From assembly GCA_023515745.1 (NCBI GenBank), contig JALECJ010000004.1, positions 558,001 through 622,000 on the forward strand: a stretch of 64,000 nt of DNA. The letters run 5' to 3'. The position numbers were made by a program, and so were the translations under genes. The DNA comes from Amoeboaphelidium protococcarum (taxonomy: Eukaryota; Aphelidiomycota; Aphelidea). Shown piece after piece: positions 9,566-23,309 of this stretch; the stretch's first letter is position 1; each line of letters begins with the position of its first letter. A model generated the notes under the pieces. That model had not been told where the DNA came from and searched no databases. It saw only the letters and a list, made by a program, of their open reading frames with translations.

Positions 9566-11428
9566 ATGATGATGCTGATGGTCAATAAAGATAATAATGG
9601 TTTTGATTAAACGCGTGATTCGTCTTGTTTAGTTTTTTCATAACTTCTTCTTCTTGGAACCTTCAATAATTTACTTGATAAAACGTTAGTGAAAATGCGC
9701 GTCACATGTCTTAATGACTAGCTTTCTATTTACAGATAGCTTTTAGATGAGTACCTCAATAAAGAAAATAGTAACGATTGTTAGTCAATCCTAGAACAAC
9801 TTCGCGAGCATCTAAAGTTATCCAATAATGGAGTGAATAGCATCAGTGTTAGTAGACAAGACAGCATTAGTTCCGAAATGACCACAACATCTCCTATGAC
9901 TACAATTTAACTGCCATCAACTCAAGTACAGCAACCTAATTATGCCGGCGTATGGTTTGAGATTGCAATCAGAGAAATGATTATGGAACAGCAGAATGAC
10001 GCGGATCAACTGGTGCGAATTCTAGACTTGGTTCTCCTGGTGTAAGATGATGGCCTCGTCAGTGATTAATGTTTCCTTTAAATGGCTGAATGGACTGTGG
10101 ATATATCTGATAACGATACTGGTATTCGGATTATCGATTTCATAATTACTCATTTAAAGAGAGTCACCAAAAAGCTGTAGCCTAATAGAGGAGGCTCACT
10201 TGTACTACTTCGTCTGTGCAATGAACTTCTCCGACGCGTCTCCTCAATCAGCGAACGAGACGCTCAGAGCTGCGGCAAGATTCTGATGCTGCTCGCCAAT
10301 GTCTTTCCTACGAATGATCGGAGCGGTCTGAATCTCGGGCGCGCGTTTCACACTGATAATGTCACGTCTTACGATGGAATGGATGTGCCATTGGACTTGA
10401 GTACCATCACAGACGATCCTGATAATTCAGCTTTATACTCTCTTCTCTGGCGATGTTAGGAGTTCTTCTCTAATCCTCCCAAGTTTTGTCCCTAAGCATC
10501 GGCCGGTGTTACCTATTCATCTCAGAAATAGTATGTTCAGATGAAGCGCGTGCTTGAAGTTGTCGTTCATAACTTGGTGGCGGCTATGAACCAAGGTGCC
10601 AATACAAATTCTAATGGAGATAGTGGTTGGAACTACACTTAAAAGTATCTTACGTCCAAATCTGTATTTGATCTGTAAATGGTCGATGATGTCTTTATAG
10701 CTCAGATTCTAACTTAATCATTGATATTTCTGAGATATCTGCGTAATCATTTTACTATAGCCAAGTAGTAGCCTTCGGCTAGTCCTTCCAAGGATGACAA
10801 GAAGGAATTGGACTGGATAGACTCGCTGGCCATTGCGATATTAAATTCTTTTAATCGCTCTGCCAAATACAAGTCTTATGGAAGTTTTTTGAGGCTGGTA
10901 TTCAAGTAGGAAGATCAGTGGATACAGTGGAAATAAGAACAATGTCCTTCATATGAAAAGCCGCCATCTGATATGCTTGAGATGTTGCCTTTGGAGTCTC
11001 CATAGATTTACAAAGCACGGTTTAACATGGGCACTGCATAGCTGCATAAGCTTTGGAGGTTGAAGGAAGGTGATTTGAAAGTTCCCGATTGTAATATTTA
11101 GGCATTCTTGTAGCCGCTCTGTGATTAAATGGATCCGGAGGCATAGATTGAACCAGAGTATCGCGTCAGTAGAGAGGAACTTTTCAACTGGAATCTTGCC
11201 CGTTTATTGCTGCAATCTACTCCGCGGCGAATTGATATTGACATATCGCAAGATTCCATAGATTCTACCACTGCTGGAACAAAGAGAAAATTTTGTTGTG
11301 ATCTATTGGGAAAGTAGATAAAGTTGTTTGATAAAAAGGGACGGTTTGACTCGGAAGTATTGGCTCAGAGCATGATGCAAACTAAATACTAGTCTGACTA
11401 ACAAGAATATGAAATGGATATTCAATGA
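9566..11428 (+). CDS. THOC1: THO complex subunit 1 (THOC1/HPR1)
   Basis: Up to 620 aa. THOC1 is a core THO/TREX subunit coupling transcription elongation to mRNA export. The family signature is plain: LLRLCNELLRRVS followed by GKILMLLANVFP and SGLNLGRAF, then a W-R-C-Q-E-F-F-x-N-P segment, KYLTSKSVFDLQMVDD, and the W-I-Q-W-K-Q-E-Q-C-P motif that matches the human N-W-x-x-W-K-N-E-G-C-P segment. The C-terminal part (about 500-620) is less similar, and I see no clear death domain. The start is uncertain: in-frame ATGs lie at 9566, 9569, 9572, 9578 and 9695, and I give the first. An intron in the first 150 bases cannot be excluded. Its stop is 24 bp from that of cystathionine beta-lyase. Confidence 0.88.
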
Positions 11429-11452
11429 TCACTATATTAGTACTCAACATTC

Positions 11453-12898
<1,446 letters not shown>

Positions 12899-13173
12899 AT
12901 TCAAATCAAAATTATACAAAACGATACCGCGATAAAATCTATACTAATAATAATATGTACAGTATAAAGCAAAAGTAGCAGACAAGAGAGAGAGTAACAG
13001 GTGATGGATGTTTCAAAGAGATTCGTGTGAGAAGAAACGCGTTCGGCTTGGATCGATCGATGTTTGAATTTCATGCGCATTAATGAGGTTATTGATGTTG
13101 TTTGAGCCATCGAATCGAAGCATTATACTGATAAAAGAGGGTAATCTTAAATACGAAAAAAGTTTGATATTTT

Positions 13174-14277
13174 TCAAACAGTCTATATATTGAGCCGGCT
13201 CTTGTACTGTTCCACTTTGGACGCAAACTTGTCAAATTCTTTGTCTTGAATCTTGAAGCTGTGTTGAGCATTATTAGGAAATGAGCCAGATTTGACCTTA
13301 TACGCATACTCGGTGATGGCATAATGAGATATTTCACCTATTGGTGCGAATTGAATACAAAACTTTGGCATAGAGATCTTGTTCTACTGACTAAAGTTGA
13401 ACTAGCCGTTCTCGACTCTATCTTGGGAGAGTTCATTTCCAGTCGGCTCATACCCGTATATGCCAAGCATGTCAGACTGAACCAAAACTTGCCCATTTAC
13501 AGATCCTTTATTATCTTGATTGTATTGCGAAATAGAGGAACCTGCTCCGATTCCAATAGTGGGTATGGAAATATTTTGACTGATTATTTGAGCTACTTTA
13601 TGAGGAACACATTCCAGAACTATGCTGAATGCACCTGCATCCTATAGAGCGATAGAGTCTAGAAATATCTCGAACGCCTTCTTGGCAGATGTGCCTTGTG
13701 CTTTATAGCCGCTAGATAGTTTATACGTCTGAGGTGTTAGTCCTACATGTGCCATTGTGGCTACACCACCGCGAACCAGATTTTTAACAATTGAATCAAC
13801 GCCATCTCCAATACCACCTTCTACCTTGACTGCATCAACTCCTGCTTCCTGGCATAGACGGTAAGCATTCTAAAGTGCTACTTTTTCACAAACTTTATAT
13901 GTTCCAAAGGGCATATCTGTCACTAGGAGCGGCATGCTTATACCTCTCCTTACCGCCTTGGAGTGATGTATCATCTGATCCAGAGTTGCTTCTACGGTGT
14001 CATCATGACCCAGATCAACCATTGCCAGAGAATCTCCTACTAGGACAATATCTATACACGGATCAATGCTCGGATTCAGATTCCTGTATTATTAATACGG
14101 AACTTCACATAGCCGAGCGGATGGATAATCAGTGGCAGTCAACATGGCTATAGGTGTCCTATCGTGATACAACTTTTTCACATGATCCAGCGTAACTTTC
14201 TATCGCTTCAACATGCCGCTCAACGGCGCTTTACTAGCCTGTGCACTATACAATCGTTTAAACATTCTATGCCACAT
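13174..14277 (-). CDS. panB: 3-methyl-2-oxobutanoate (ketopantoate) hydroxymethyltransferase
   Basis: 367 aa. PanB transfers a hydroxymethyl group from methylene-tetrahydrofolate to alpha-ketoisovalerate, the first committed step to pantothenate and CoA. Matches include [15 protein letters not shown], the metal-binding [63 protein letters not shown] and IGIGAG. The N-terminus ([18 protein letters not shown]) looks like a mitochondrial presequence, as in fungal ECM31. Two insertions relative to bacterial PanB (about 264 aa) lie near residues 75-85 and after IGIGAG. The enzyme is present in fungi, plants and bacteria and absent from animals. Divergent from the HMG-box gene. Confidence 0.93.
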
Positions 14278-14576
14278 CTATTTATGGGAAAATTAGATAG
14301 AGCGGTAAAATAAATGTGATATTGAATTTATATTTCAAACGTTGGCCACGTGATAACGTTATAGTACAGTCTCTCTCTCTCTTCCTCATCTAATAAAATT
14401 TTCGCGATTCGTTCTTGCAAAATGACGAGGTGAAACGCGAAACACTTTTTTTTTCGTTTCAAAGTGGCGACGACTTGAACTGGTTTAAACAACAACAACA
14501 ACAATAGAACACCGTATCCCTTTTATTTCATCTAAAGAATCACATACACATATCATATTGTACTGGTTCTAGTATA

Positions 14577-15893
14577 ATGGTGTACAATATTTATTTGACT
14601 GCTTCTCGCCGTTTTGCCTCTGTTGCCTCGAAACAAGTAACAGGTAGTAGTAGTACTAGCAAGACTCACAAGAAGAAGTTGGCTGTGAGAGTGAAGGATT
14701 TGCAACCAATGTCTCCTCTGTCCGCTTTCTACTATGAGAGGAGAAAGAAGACGCAGAGCAAGACGGCGGCTAGTAGTGGTAATAATGCTGGCAGTGATTA
14801 AAAGCCACCTGCTGTTGATGGTAAAGCCCTTAGCGTTTCCGAGTCGAACAAGGAGTATGCTGCTCTGAGTTAATCTGAGAAGTTCAAACATGAAATCCAG
14901 TCACTTGCCTCCCACTGGGTCATTTACAAGCGTCTAGATTATATGAGCCGGCTGAAGCATAAGCTGGTCTTGGATAGAGGAAGTCCGTATAAAGTCTTCA
15001 TCCGTGAGAAGATTCTGATGAAACTCAAGGCGGGAGAGACTATCAAGGATGGTATCCGTGGTGTGGATGAATTCAGATAGATGTGGAGGATGAAGAAGGA
15101 TGAGCTGCTGCCAGTATATGCTCAAAAGATTCTCGATATGGAAGTGGATGATTTTGACAAGGGGAGATATAATCGTAAAGAGCTGTCCTTCTAACCTCCT
15201 GTTAAAACTGTCTCTGCATTCTCCATATTTGTCAAAGACCTTCATTAGGGTGCTAGCGAAGAGGCAAAGTAGAAGATGTATCAAGAAGCACAGGCGAAAT
15301 TTCCTGATTAGTTGCGCTTCACAGCTGTTAACTCTTATTAACGTGAGCTATTCAGAGCTCTGCCGGCTGAAGAGTTACGCAAATTAAATGAACGCCTGGA
15401 GAAGGATCATAAAGAGTACGCCATTGCAGAGAAGGAGATGCAATTCAACTTGAAGCTCACCGATGCCATGATTCTCGCCTACAATAATTGTATTGAAAAG
15501 GCCAGAAAGTTTGAAGAGTTTGTGTCCAACTATGATGATGTGAAGGACCAGATTGTCAAGAATCCTAAAAACTCTTTGAAATCTTAGGCAGCCCGTCCGT
15601 ACTCACTGTTCGTCAAGGAAGTATTCTAGAGTGTTGATGCGGATGGTAACTTTAAAATGCTACCAGATCTGGATGTTAGCTCTCTGCCTATAGATCATCC
15701 AACACAGCTCCTGACCAAGATTACTCCGTACATTGGATAGAAGTGGAAAAGTATGTCTGATGAAGAGAAGAAGTAATACTTTGATGAACAACAGAAGGAG
15801 ACTTAGCAGTTGAATGAGAAGAAGGCCAACTTTAATGATTTGCTTGTCCGTGTCAAGGATGATTTCTAGATCAAGTGGCTAACTATCGTATGA
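14577..15893 (+). CDS. Mitochondrial HMG-box-like DNA-binding protein, 438 aa
   Basis: Starts MVYNIYLTASRRFASVASK, a typical mitochondrial presequence. Two regions resemble HMG boxes: about 215-285 (SAFSIFVKDLHQG followed by basic helices) and about 340-420, where PYSLFVKE is followed by ITPYIGQKWKSMSDEEKKQYF, the classic G-x-x-W-x-x-x-S-x-x-E-K box ending. Tandem HMG boxes with a mitochondrial signal suggest a mtDNA-packaging or transcription factor like Abf2/TFAM, though the protein is about twice their length. The middle is highly charged and helical. It shares a 299-bp divergent promoter with PanB. The role is inferred. Confidence 0.7.
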
Positions 15894-16053
15894 GAAGTAG
15901 ATGCAGTTTGTCTGATGTAGTTGAAATTAAAACTTGCGATTTTATTTGATTATATGCTAGCAGTGTGTTGAATGATGGTGGTAATTAGTACTTGTATTTG
16001 GGTGAAATTGATATTATAATTAGTAGTAGCATTAATTCCAAACTGTATTCTAA

Positions 16054-16917
16054 TCATTTTTCGTTCATTTGATAAATCTTGTCCAGGCTCTTCAAATCTT
16101 TCACTGTGATATTCAAGTCATTGATGAGGCCATTGGACAAGCGATACACCCAGCCATGCACTTGCACATCCTGCCCCTTCATCCAAGCATTCTACAAAAC
16201 TGTGGTGGCACAGACGTTGCGCACAGATCTAGCAACATTCAGCTCGGTCATCTTATCCTTGAGTGCCTGTGAGCGTTCATGCTCATCAGAGTGCTTCTCT
16301 GCACACTGCTTCAACACGTCCTGATTAGCGTGGAAGACATCTTTGATATTACGCAGCCAGTTGTCAATCAATCCAAACTGCTTATTCTCCATAGATGCAG
16401 CGACACCACCACAGCCATAATGACCGCAGACGATGACATGCTTCACCTTCAGAACCTCCACGGCGAACTGGAGCACAGACAGAGCATTCAAATCAGTGTG
16501 AGTAAACACATTTGCAATGTTTCTGTGCACAAACACTTCACCAGGTGGTAGATCGATAATCTAGTTGGCAGGCACTCTACTATCGCTGCATCCAATCCAC
16601 AGTATCTCTGGAGTCTACTGCTTGGCCAGCGTGGAGAAGAAGTCGGGCACCTTTTCGTGGATACGGGCGCTCCATCTCTTGTTGTTGTGCAACAGTTCAT
16701 CAATCAACTTTGGTCTCGGAGTGTTGGACACCATTCCAGTGTTGTCGTTGACGCTAGAATAGACTTCAGCTAGTGGAGACTAGTTACCAACATTCACAGT
16801 CACTCCGGAAGCAGGGGGATGATTGTGATGATGTTACTATTGTTACTTCTGCTCCCACGCATTGACTGACGAAGGCTTCAGCTCAGCAGAACCTTTAGAT
16901 CCAGCACTCTTATCCAT
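16054..16917 (-). CDS. Beta-class carbonic anhydrase
   Basis: 287 aa. Interconverts CO2 and bicarbonate. The zinc site and catalytic dyad are visible: [16 protein letters not shown] (Cys and the Asp/Arg pair), [11 protein letters not shown], and the [15 protein letters not shown] segment providing His and the second Cys. [12 protein letters not shown] and the C-terminal [16 protein letters not shown] are typical of the plant/fungal type. The first 65 residues or so are a low-complexity leader with a Gln/His stretch, four of whose Gln codons are TAA/TAG or CAA, without a clear targeting signal. Shares a 161-bp divergent promoter with the unknown at 17079. Confidence 0.95.
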
Positions 16918-17078
16918 TGTCTTTTTACTCTTGAATCGTTTTAAAAGACTTTAATTATTACCACTGATGTTAGACAGATATCTCCTTTGATGATGGATCA
17001 GCAATAATGAATTCGAAAATCGATTAGAGATCATTCGATTGACTAAAATGCTTTAAATATAAGTGGAGAAAGCTTAAA

Positions 17079-17640
17079 ATGACTAATCGCAGTCCGTCGC
17101 TAAAGGGGAATAGCGCTTTGTTGTTTGATGCTCGCGCGCTATGGGAAAATAGCTTGTCGATTGAGGATCATTCGCGTTATTAACCGATAGTGTGGCTTGG
17201 ATGCATATTCGAAATCTAATAATGTGGCGCGCCTATATTGGTACGTAATTTTAGCATATCGGATTGATTGTGCTTCCTCCAGTGTTTAGTTTGGCAGAAT
17301 TCTCGCTGATCCTAGTCTAAATGGCTCTAAACCACGAAGAAGACTCCAAATGCACTAGACACCCCTTGCTTTTCCAACGGATATATTGAAGCATGAAACT
17401 ATTGCCAAGCTCGCATTGCCCTCAGTTATGTCTCAAGCTTGTCATTTATATAGTTAGTATTTCTACATAAACATTTCAGTGCGATTTCAAGTCCATACTA
17501 TAGCTGATCCTTTCGAACCTTTCGCGAAGATCACCCGGAACTTGATGTAGCAATCAGGTCGGCGATACTAAGTCTACCGTTATAAAGTCAAAGATAGCGT
17601 GTAAAATAAAAAGGAAATTGAAAGAACTACAAATAATTGA
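17079..17640 (+). CDS. Uncharacterised two-exon protein, 170 aa
   Basis: Not recognised. Exon 1 17079-17240, intron 17241-17289 (GTACGT...GTTTAG, 49 nt), exon 2 17290-17640. Neither exon frame reads through without splicing, and joining them gives one 170-residue frame to TGA. The first 50 residues contain YQPIVWLGCIFEI, a strand-turn-strand pattern as in small OB-fold proteins. The C-terminal part is basic (KPRRRLQMHQ, RRYQVYRYKVKD). No signal peptide or membrane helix. Its stop is 22 bp from the CCT7 stop on the other strand. The coding call rests on the two matching open frames and the canonical donor; an OB-fold is only a suggestion. Confidence 0.55.
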
Positions 17641-17662
17641 TCATATTAATAAATATCATTGA

Positions 17663-19375
17663 TCAGCGTCTAGGAACGCCGCGACCTCTGCCCATGTGCA
17701 TCGGGTTCTGTGACAGGTTAGGCATTTCACTCTGTGGATTCTTCACAGTCTCGTCAACACTCAGCAGAAGGCAGGCTGCCTCAGCACTAGCATTTAAGAT
17801 ATTAACTTTCACGATTGCAGGTTCCCAGACAAAAGCGTTCATATTGTCCTCAATGCCTTCGCTATTTACATCAACTCCGTACCATACACCGCCTTTATGA
17901 TGCTTCTGACGCAACTTATTCAAGATATCAGTCGCGTCAAACCCGGCATTATCACAAATCTGACGCGGAATGACTTCAAGAGCTTTAGCAAAAGCACCAA
18001 TAACCAGCTACTGCTTACCATGAATAGTTCTACTATACTCGCGCAGATACTTGCTCAACTCCATCTCAATAGCTCCACCACCAGCCACAATCTGGCGGTT
18101 CTTAATCGCTCTTCTCACAATCATAATAGCATCGTGCAGAGAACGCTCAACTTCTGCAATAAACTACTCTGCACCTCCACGCATGATTATGGTACAAGTC
18201 TTGGTCTACTTGCAGCCGGTGAACACATTGTATCTCTCGGATCCAATCTGTTTCTCCTCAAATAGATCACAATAGCCCAGAATTTGCTGATGACTCTACA
18301 ACTTGTCGGAAGGATCCACATTCTTATCCTTGTCATCAGAGAGCAGTACATCCTTCATATCATTGGTACTAGACAGTATACTTCCTCCGACAGCCTGCAC
18401 AACACGTTGCATATCAGCGTCAGAGACGCGTCCAGCACAGAAAATGTCGCGGTCTGCAAAGTACTACGTTGCCAGATCTCCTATCGGCAACTTGCTGAGC
18501 ACAACCTTGGCGCCAGTCTGCACAATCTGGTCCAACTTGTCAAAGATAATTTTCCACTCTGCATCCACAATTGCCTGATACTCTCCAACCTTATCGATTC
18601 GCACCTCGGCATTATCCTTCTCAGCCTTCAATTCCAGCTCAACATTCAGACACAGAACCTTGACATTCTAGAATCTCTTTGGCTACTGCTCAAATCCCGC
18701 ATAAGAGAAAGTCTTCTTAAATGCAACACCTTGTACAAGCATAGTGTCTTACAAAGCACCACCAGATACAGACTTCATACCGATAAGGCGTTCATTCAAA
18801 TCTTCCTAATCCAGGCTAAGGACAGCATCCACCACCAACTGCTTAAAGAAATCCTTATGACTAGAGATGAGCTTTGAAGACATGGCAGTGGCGGCGCACT
18901 TCATCAACGTCTCTCTCCACTCGGATGGATCAGCAGACTGAGGATCGACAGACACTGCGAGTTCCTTGACCTTGTTAATAGCCAGTCTCGATGCCGTGCG
19001 GAATCCCCTGATTATAATGTTGGGAGCGAGACCATCTTCAATTAGCGGGGTCACCTCCTTCAACAACTCTCCGGCAAATACAACCACACTTGTAGTACCA
19101 TCACCAACCTCGGCATCTTGACTACGAGCAATGTCCACCAGAGAGCGCGCTGCCGGATGCACAACGTCCAGCAACTTCATAATGGTGGCACCATCATTAC
19201 TAATCGTAACTTTGCCATTCTTGTCCACAATCAGCTTGTCCATACCGCGCGGACCAAGCGTTGATCTCACCGTGTCCACAATAGCATTCACAGCACTGAT
19301 GTTACTCAACAACTATCCCTTGCCTTGACTCTAATCAGTTCCCTCTCTCAACAGAATAACTTGCGGTTGCACCAT
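17663..19375 (-). CDS. CCT7: T-complex chaperonin subunit eta (CCT7)
   Basis: 570 aa, single exon. CCT/TRiC is the cytosolic ATP-driven chaperonin that folds actin and tubulin. The ATP-binding group II chaperonin motifs are present: [41 protein letters not shown], and late [17 protein letters not shown] and [16 protein letters not shown]. The starting [20 protein letters not shown] and the end ETVKNPQSE...GRGRGVPRR match the eta subunit. The usual length for eta is about 545; here it is slightly longer. Divergent from ARP5. Confidence 0.95.
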
Positions 19376-19926
19376 TTCCATTTTATAGTAAAGTTTTACT
19401 TGAGTATATAATTAAAAGCCCGCGATCGATAGAATACGAAGGAAGCAGAGTTCTCAAGTGAGATTAAAATCAGAAGAGCTCGCCGCCGTTGGTTCTCTTC
19501 CTTCTTCTTGAAGGCGCAACGTTTAACGACGCGACAAAACTGCGAGAGAATTTGCCCGTTGCTTCTCTCTCTTGCTTGTCCTGCAGGCGTGCAAGGGAAT
19601 TGAAACTGCTTAATTAAGCGCGCGCTCTCTCTCACACCTCTTGATGTTATGTCGACTTCTGATTAGGACTTGGGTAGAGAGATCATTTTCCATTTGATTG
19701 TTAATCTAAACGCTTATTAACCAGCATACTGCGCTATTTTCTCAAGACTTATTATCGAGTTGTTTGAGCATTTCAACCATTACAAAATCACGTTCTATTG
19801 CTGGTTAATGTTGTTTTGCAGTCGTTCTGTGAAACTACGGTAATCGTTTTGTCTCTTTATATTTTCTGCGGTGTTCTTCTATTCAGTCTTTGAAATTTTA
19901 AATCGTTGAATTAGCACACAGTAATA
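19376..19926. other. Divergent intergenic region CCT7/ARP5
   Basis: 551 bp holding the promoters of two outward genes. It contains short CT-rich runs (CTCTCTCTC near 19565 and 19628) and no ORF with protein-like content. No other feature seen. Confidence 0.5.
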
Positions 19927-22218
19927 ATGACGCGTATCAAGTTGGATGAATTGTCTAAATATCGAAAGGAGTTGAATAATGTTGGCAAAAAGTATAGTTA
20001 AGAGAGTCCTATTGTAATTGATTTTGGATCTTGGCAGGTGAGAGCTGGTTTTGCCGATACTGATCCTCAGTTAGTATTTGATAATCTTGTTAGTAAAACT
20101 TCTAAAGGTATCCACATTGGAGGTGGTGATCAGTGCGATTACTCTGGTGCCAGATCTGCTTTCGATTTCTAATAGTCCCTGATTGTTCATCCACCAAATT
20201 TGGAGTTGACACTTGACCATGTATTTGTCAACTTATTGAAAGCACAGCGGGAGAAGACTTTGGCATAGCGCTCCATTGTATTCACTGAAACTCTTTGCAA
20301 TTTGAACTAGTGTCGCGGTATTGTTAGTGAGCTGATGTTTGAATGTTACTCTGTTAGTCGTCTGGCGTATGGTGTTGATGCTTTGTTCAGTTTTTACTAT
20401 AATGGAGGATTCTCCGATAAGAAGAATATGAAAAGTAATGCTCTTATTGTATCCTCGGGTCATAATGCTTCTCATATCATTCCGGTACTTGATGGTAGTG
20501 TCGACTACTCACACTGTAAGCGATTGGATATTGGCGGTCGCAGCTCTACTGAGTTTATGCAAAAGCACTTACTTGTCAAGTATCCTGAACTGAACTAGAA
20601 ATTAAGCCTGATGACCACAGATTAATTGCGAGTAGAGTATTGCCGCGTGGCCTCTGACTATAAGAGTGATTTGAACAAATTTCAGAGCGATAACTAGTTC
20701 CTCATCGATAATTCTGTTTCTATATAGTTACCGTTCTAAAAGTATCAACATACCGAGGAGTAAGTAGAGGCAATGGAGGAGCGAAAACAGTTGGCGCGTT
20801 TAAGAATGATGGAGCGTGTCGATGCTCAACGACGGGAGAAGCTTGAGGTGAAGTAACGGGAACTTGAGCGCGTAGACTCTCTTTTGAAAGAAATTGATAC
20901 CTTGTCTAAATCAAAATAGTAACCAAAGAAATCTGTAAAGAAAGGCCGTCTTAGTGCTGAGGATTAGGATGAAGACATGGACGAAGGTGATGATGAGTAA
21001 GACAACAAGGAGGATGATTTGGTGCAAGAATAGGTGGATTAATTATTGTATGATAATGACTTTGCAGACGTCAACGAGGTCCGCGACCACAGGAAGGACT
21101 TGCTTAGGTAGATCAAGAAGATTGAAGCTAAATTGAGAGGTGAAGAGGACGGCGGTGTTGACGAAGAGGGGGAAGAGTAAAAGGCACCGCCAGTGTTTGA
21201 TCTTGTGGATGTACCAGACTCGGAATTGGATCCTGAGTAGATTAAAGAGAAACGAAAGTAAAAGTTGTTTAAAGCTAATTATGATGCCAGAATGAGAATA
21301 AAGGCGGCGAAAGAGGAATAGCAAAGACTTGCTAAGGAGAAGAAGCTCGCTGAGGATCGTGAACGGTAAAATGATTTACAAGGATGGTTACAAGGGATAA
21401 AGTAGCGCAAGTATGATCTGTAGTCCATATTGGATAAGAAGAAGAAGGCTGCAGCATCATCGTCTTCACGTAAACGATTGAAGACTCTGGCAAAGCTGGC
21501 TGTTTAAGATAGTGATGATAATCCGTTTTAGTCAAAACAGCAAGATGACGGTTTTGGAATGGACGATAAAGATTGGGATGTATATAGGAAGGTGTAGAAA
21601 GAGAATACCGCTGAGCAAGATGCAGATGAGGACGAAGAAGACCAGATATAGACAGAACTTGCTGAAATTGAATAAAAGTTAATGAGCTATGATCCGGAAT
21701 ATGTTAGTGAGGAGGAGAAATAGCTACTGGCCATAAAATAATCGCTCTGGTATAAGCTAAAATTTGATTAGGATGAAGATCAGTATGATTATTACGGCAT
21801 CAAGTTGAGCTCAGATCGTTATAAAGTTCCTGAAATATTATTTCAACCACATTTGATGGGCTCAGAGTCAGCTGGATTATCTGAAATGTGCTCAACTCTG
21901 GCCAAGGTGTATGAGAGTGATTTAGACAAGTTGCAGATGATGTCGAATGTATTCATTACAGGAGGCAATACCATGTACCGGGGCTTCGATCAAAGGCTGT
22001 TCAACGATCTGAGACAGATTGTTCTATGCGATGTACCTGTGAAAGTTTATCACGCTCAAGATTCAATTCTAGATGCTTGGAGAGGTGCCTCCAAATGGGC
22101 ACTGGATCATCTCACTAATAAGAACTAGAAAGTGTTCATCACCAGAAAGTAGTATGAAGAGTGTGGAGCAGACTATTTGCAAGAGCATCAGTGTTCCAAC
22201 TTGTATATAAATTATTGA
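19927..22218 (+). CDS. ARP5: Actin-related protein 5 (INO80 chromatin remodeller subunit)
   Basis: 763 aa. Starts with the actin fold: PIVIDFGSWQVRAGF, the phosphate-1 loop, then SNALIVSSGHNASHIIPV and LDIGGRSSTEFMQK, with the large charged coiled-coil insertion (about residues 270-620, Glu/Lys/Gln-rich) inside subdomain 4 that is diagnostic of ARP5. The actin fold resumes with RYKVPEILFQPHLMGSESAGL, VFITGGNTMYRGFDQRL and AWRGASKWA. ARP5 with IES6 forms the nucleosome-gripping module of INO80. The insertion has many TAA/TAG Gln codons. The stop is 33 bp from the ClpP stop. Confidence 0.95.
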
Positions 22219-22251
22219 TTGTCATCACATCACAGATTGAATATATTATTT

Positions 22252-22950
22252 TCAACTACCGGTATTATTACTATCACCATTACTTGCCACCATATCATCA
22301 TGAGTCGTGATCACCTTGTCAATTAAGCCAAATTAAACCGCTTCTTCTGGTGACAGGAAATTATCACGATCAACGCTGGTCTCAATCTTCTACACTGGCT
22401 ATCCGGTATGGTGCGAGTAGATGCCATTCAGACGATCGCGCAACTTCAAAATCTCTCTTGCGTGAATTTCAATGTCTGATGCCTGCCCGCTGAATCCACC
22501 CAATGGCTAATGTATCATAATTCTGCTATTCGGCAGTGCATATCTTTAACCTTTCGCTCCAGCAGTCAACAGCAGAGAGCCCATTGATGCAGCCTACCCA
22601 GCACACACAGTGCTCACATCGCACTTGATATACTGCATCGTATCATATATAGCTAGACCGCTAGTCACATAACCACCAGGACTATTGATGTAGATGCTCA
22701 CAGGCTTTGACGAATCTTCCGCCTCCAGAAATAGTAACTGAGCAACCACCAAAGCGCTAACATTATCGTCAATCTGACCATTGATACAAATGATGCGGTC
22801 CTTAAGCAGTCTCGAAAATATATCCATCGCTCTCTCACCACCCTTCGGTGACTACTCTATAACATATGGAACTAGTCCGGCAGATACCGGGCGCTGATAC
22901 TGTGTGAAAGTTCTTACTCGACTTATTCCAGATACTAATTGTTTCAACAT
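22252..22950 (-). CDS. CLPP: ATP-dependent Clp protease proteolytic subunit, mitochondrial
   Basis: 232 aa. ClpP forms the tetradecameric serine protease of the matrix ClpXP complex. Motifs: [39 protein letters not shown], the nucleophile in [11 protein letters not shown] (Ser122), the His in RIMIHQPLGG, and the Asp in the following strand. The first 30 residues are basic and Ser/Thr-rich, suggesting import. The invariant Gln of GQAASMG (residue 119) is a TAG codon at 22594-22596, good direct evidence for the reassigned code. Start chosen as the first ATG after the divergent promoter. Confidence 0.96.
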
Positions 22951-23309
22951 TATTACTACTGATACAGTTGCAATCTTCAAAAATAATTGTTGAATAAAAT
23001 AAACTCTATCGAGTGGAAGGAACGTAGTTTTGAAACAGAGACGTTCATAATTGGAGTTTTCACAGCGGATGACGCGTGTGTCCAATTGCTTCAATCGATT
23101 TTTGAGGTTCTCACAGTCAAGTTACTATTTAGAGCTATTCGGTCCAATCCCAACCTGCGGGAGTGGCGGATCGAAGGCTTGGCGCCCCTTTGATTGGCCT
23201 CAATACAAACTCAGCGTTTCTAATTCAAGCTTCCTATTCATTTTCAATAGTATTCAATTCTATTCAATCTTGTAATTGACAATCAAAGTAGAACATTGAT
23301 TTTTTGAAG
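22951..23309. other. Divergent intergenic region ClpP/M50B
   Basis: 359 bp between outward-facing genes. Nothing beyond promoter-like sequence is recognisable, and no ORF looks protein-like. Confidence 0.45.
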
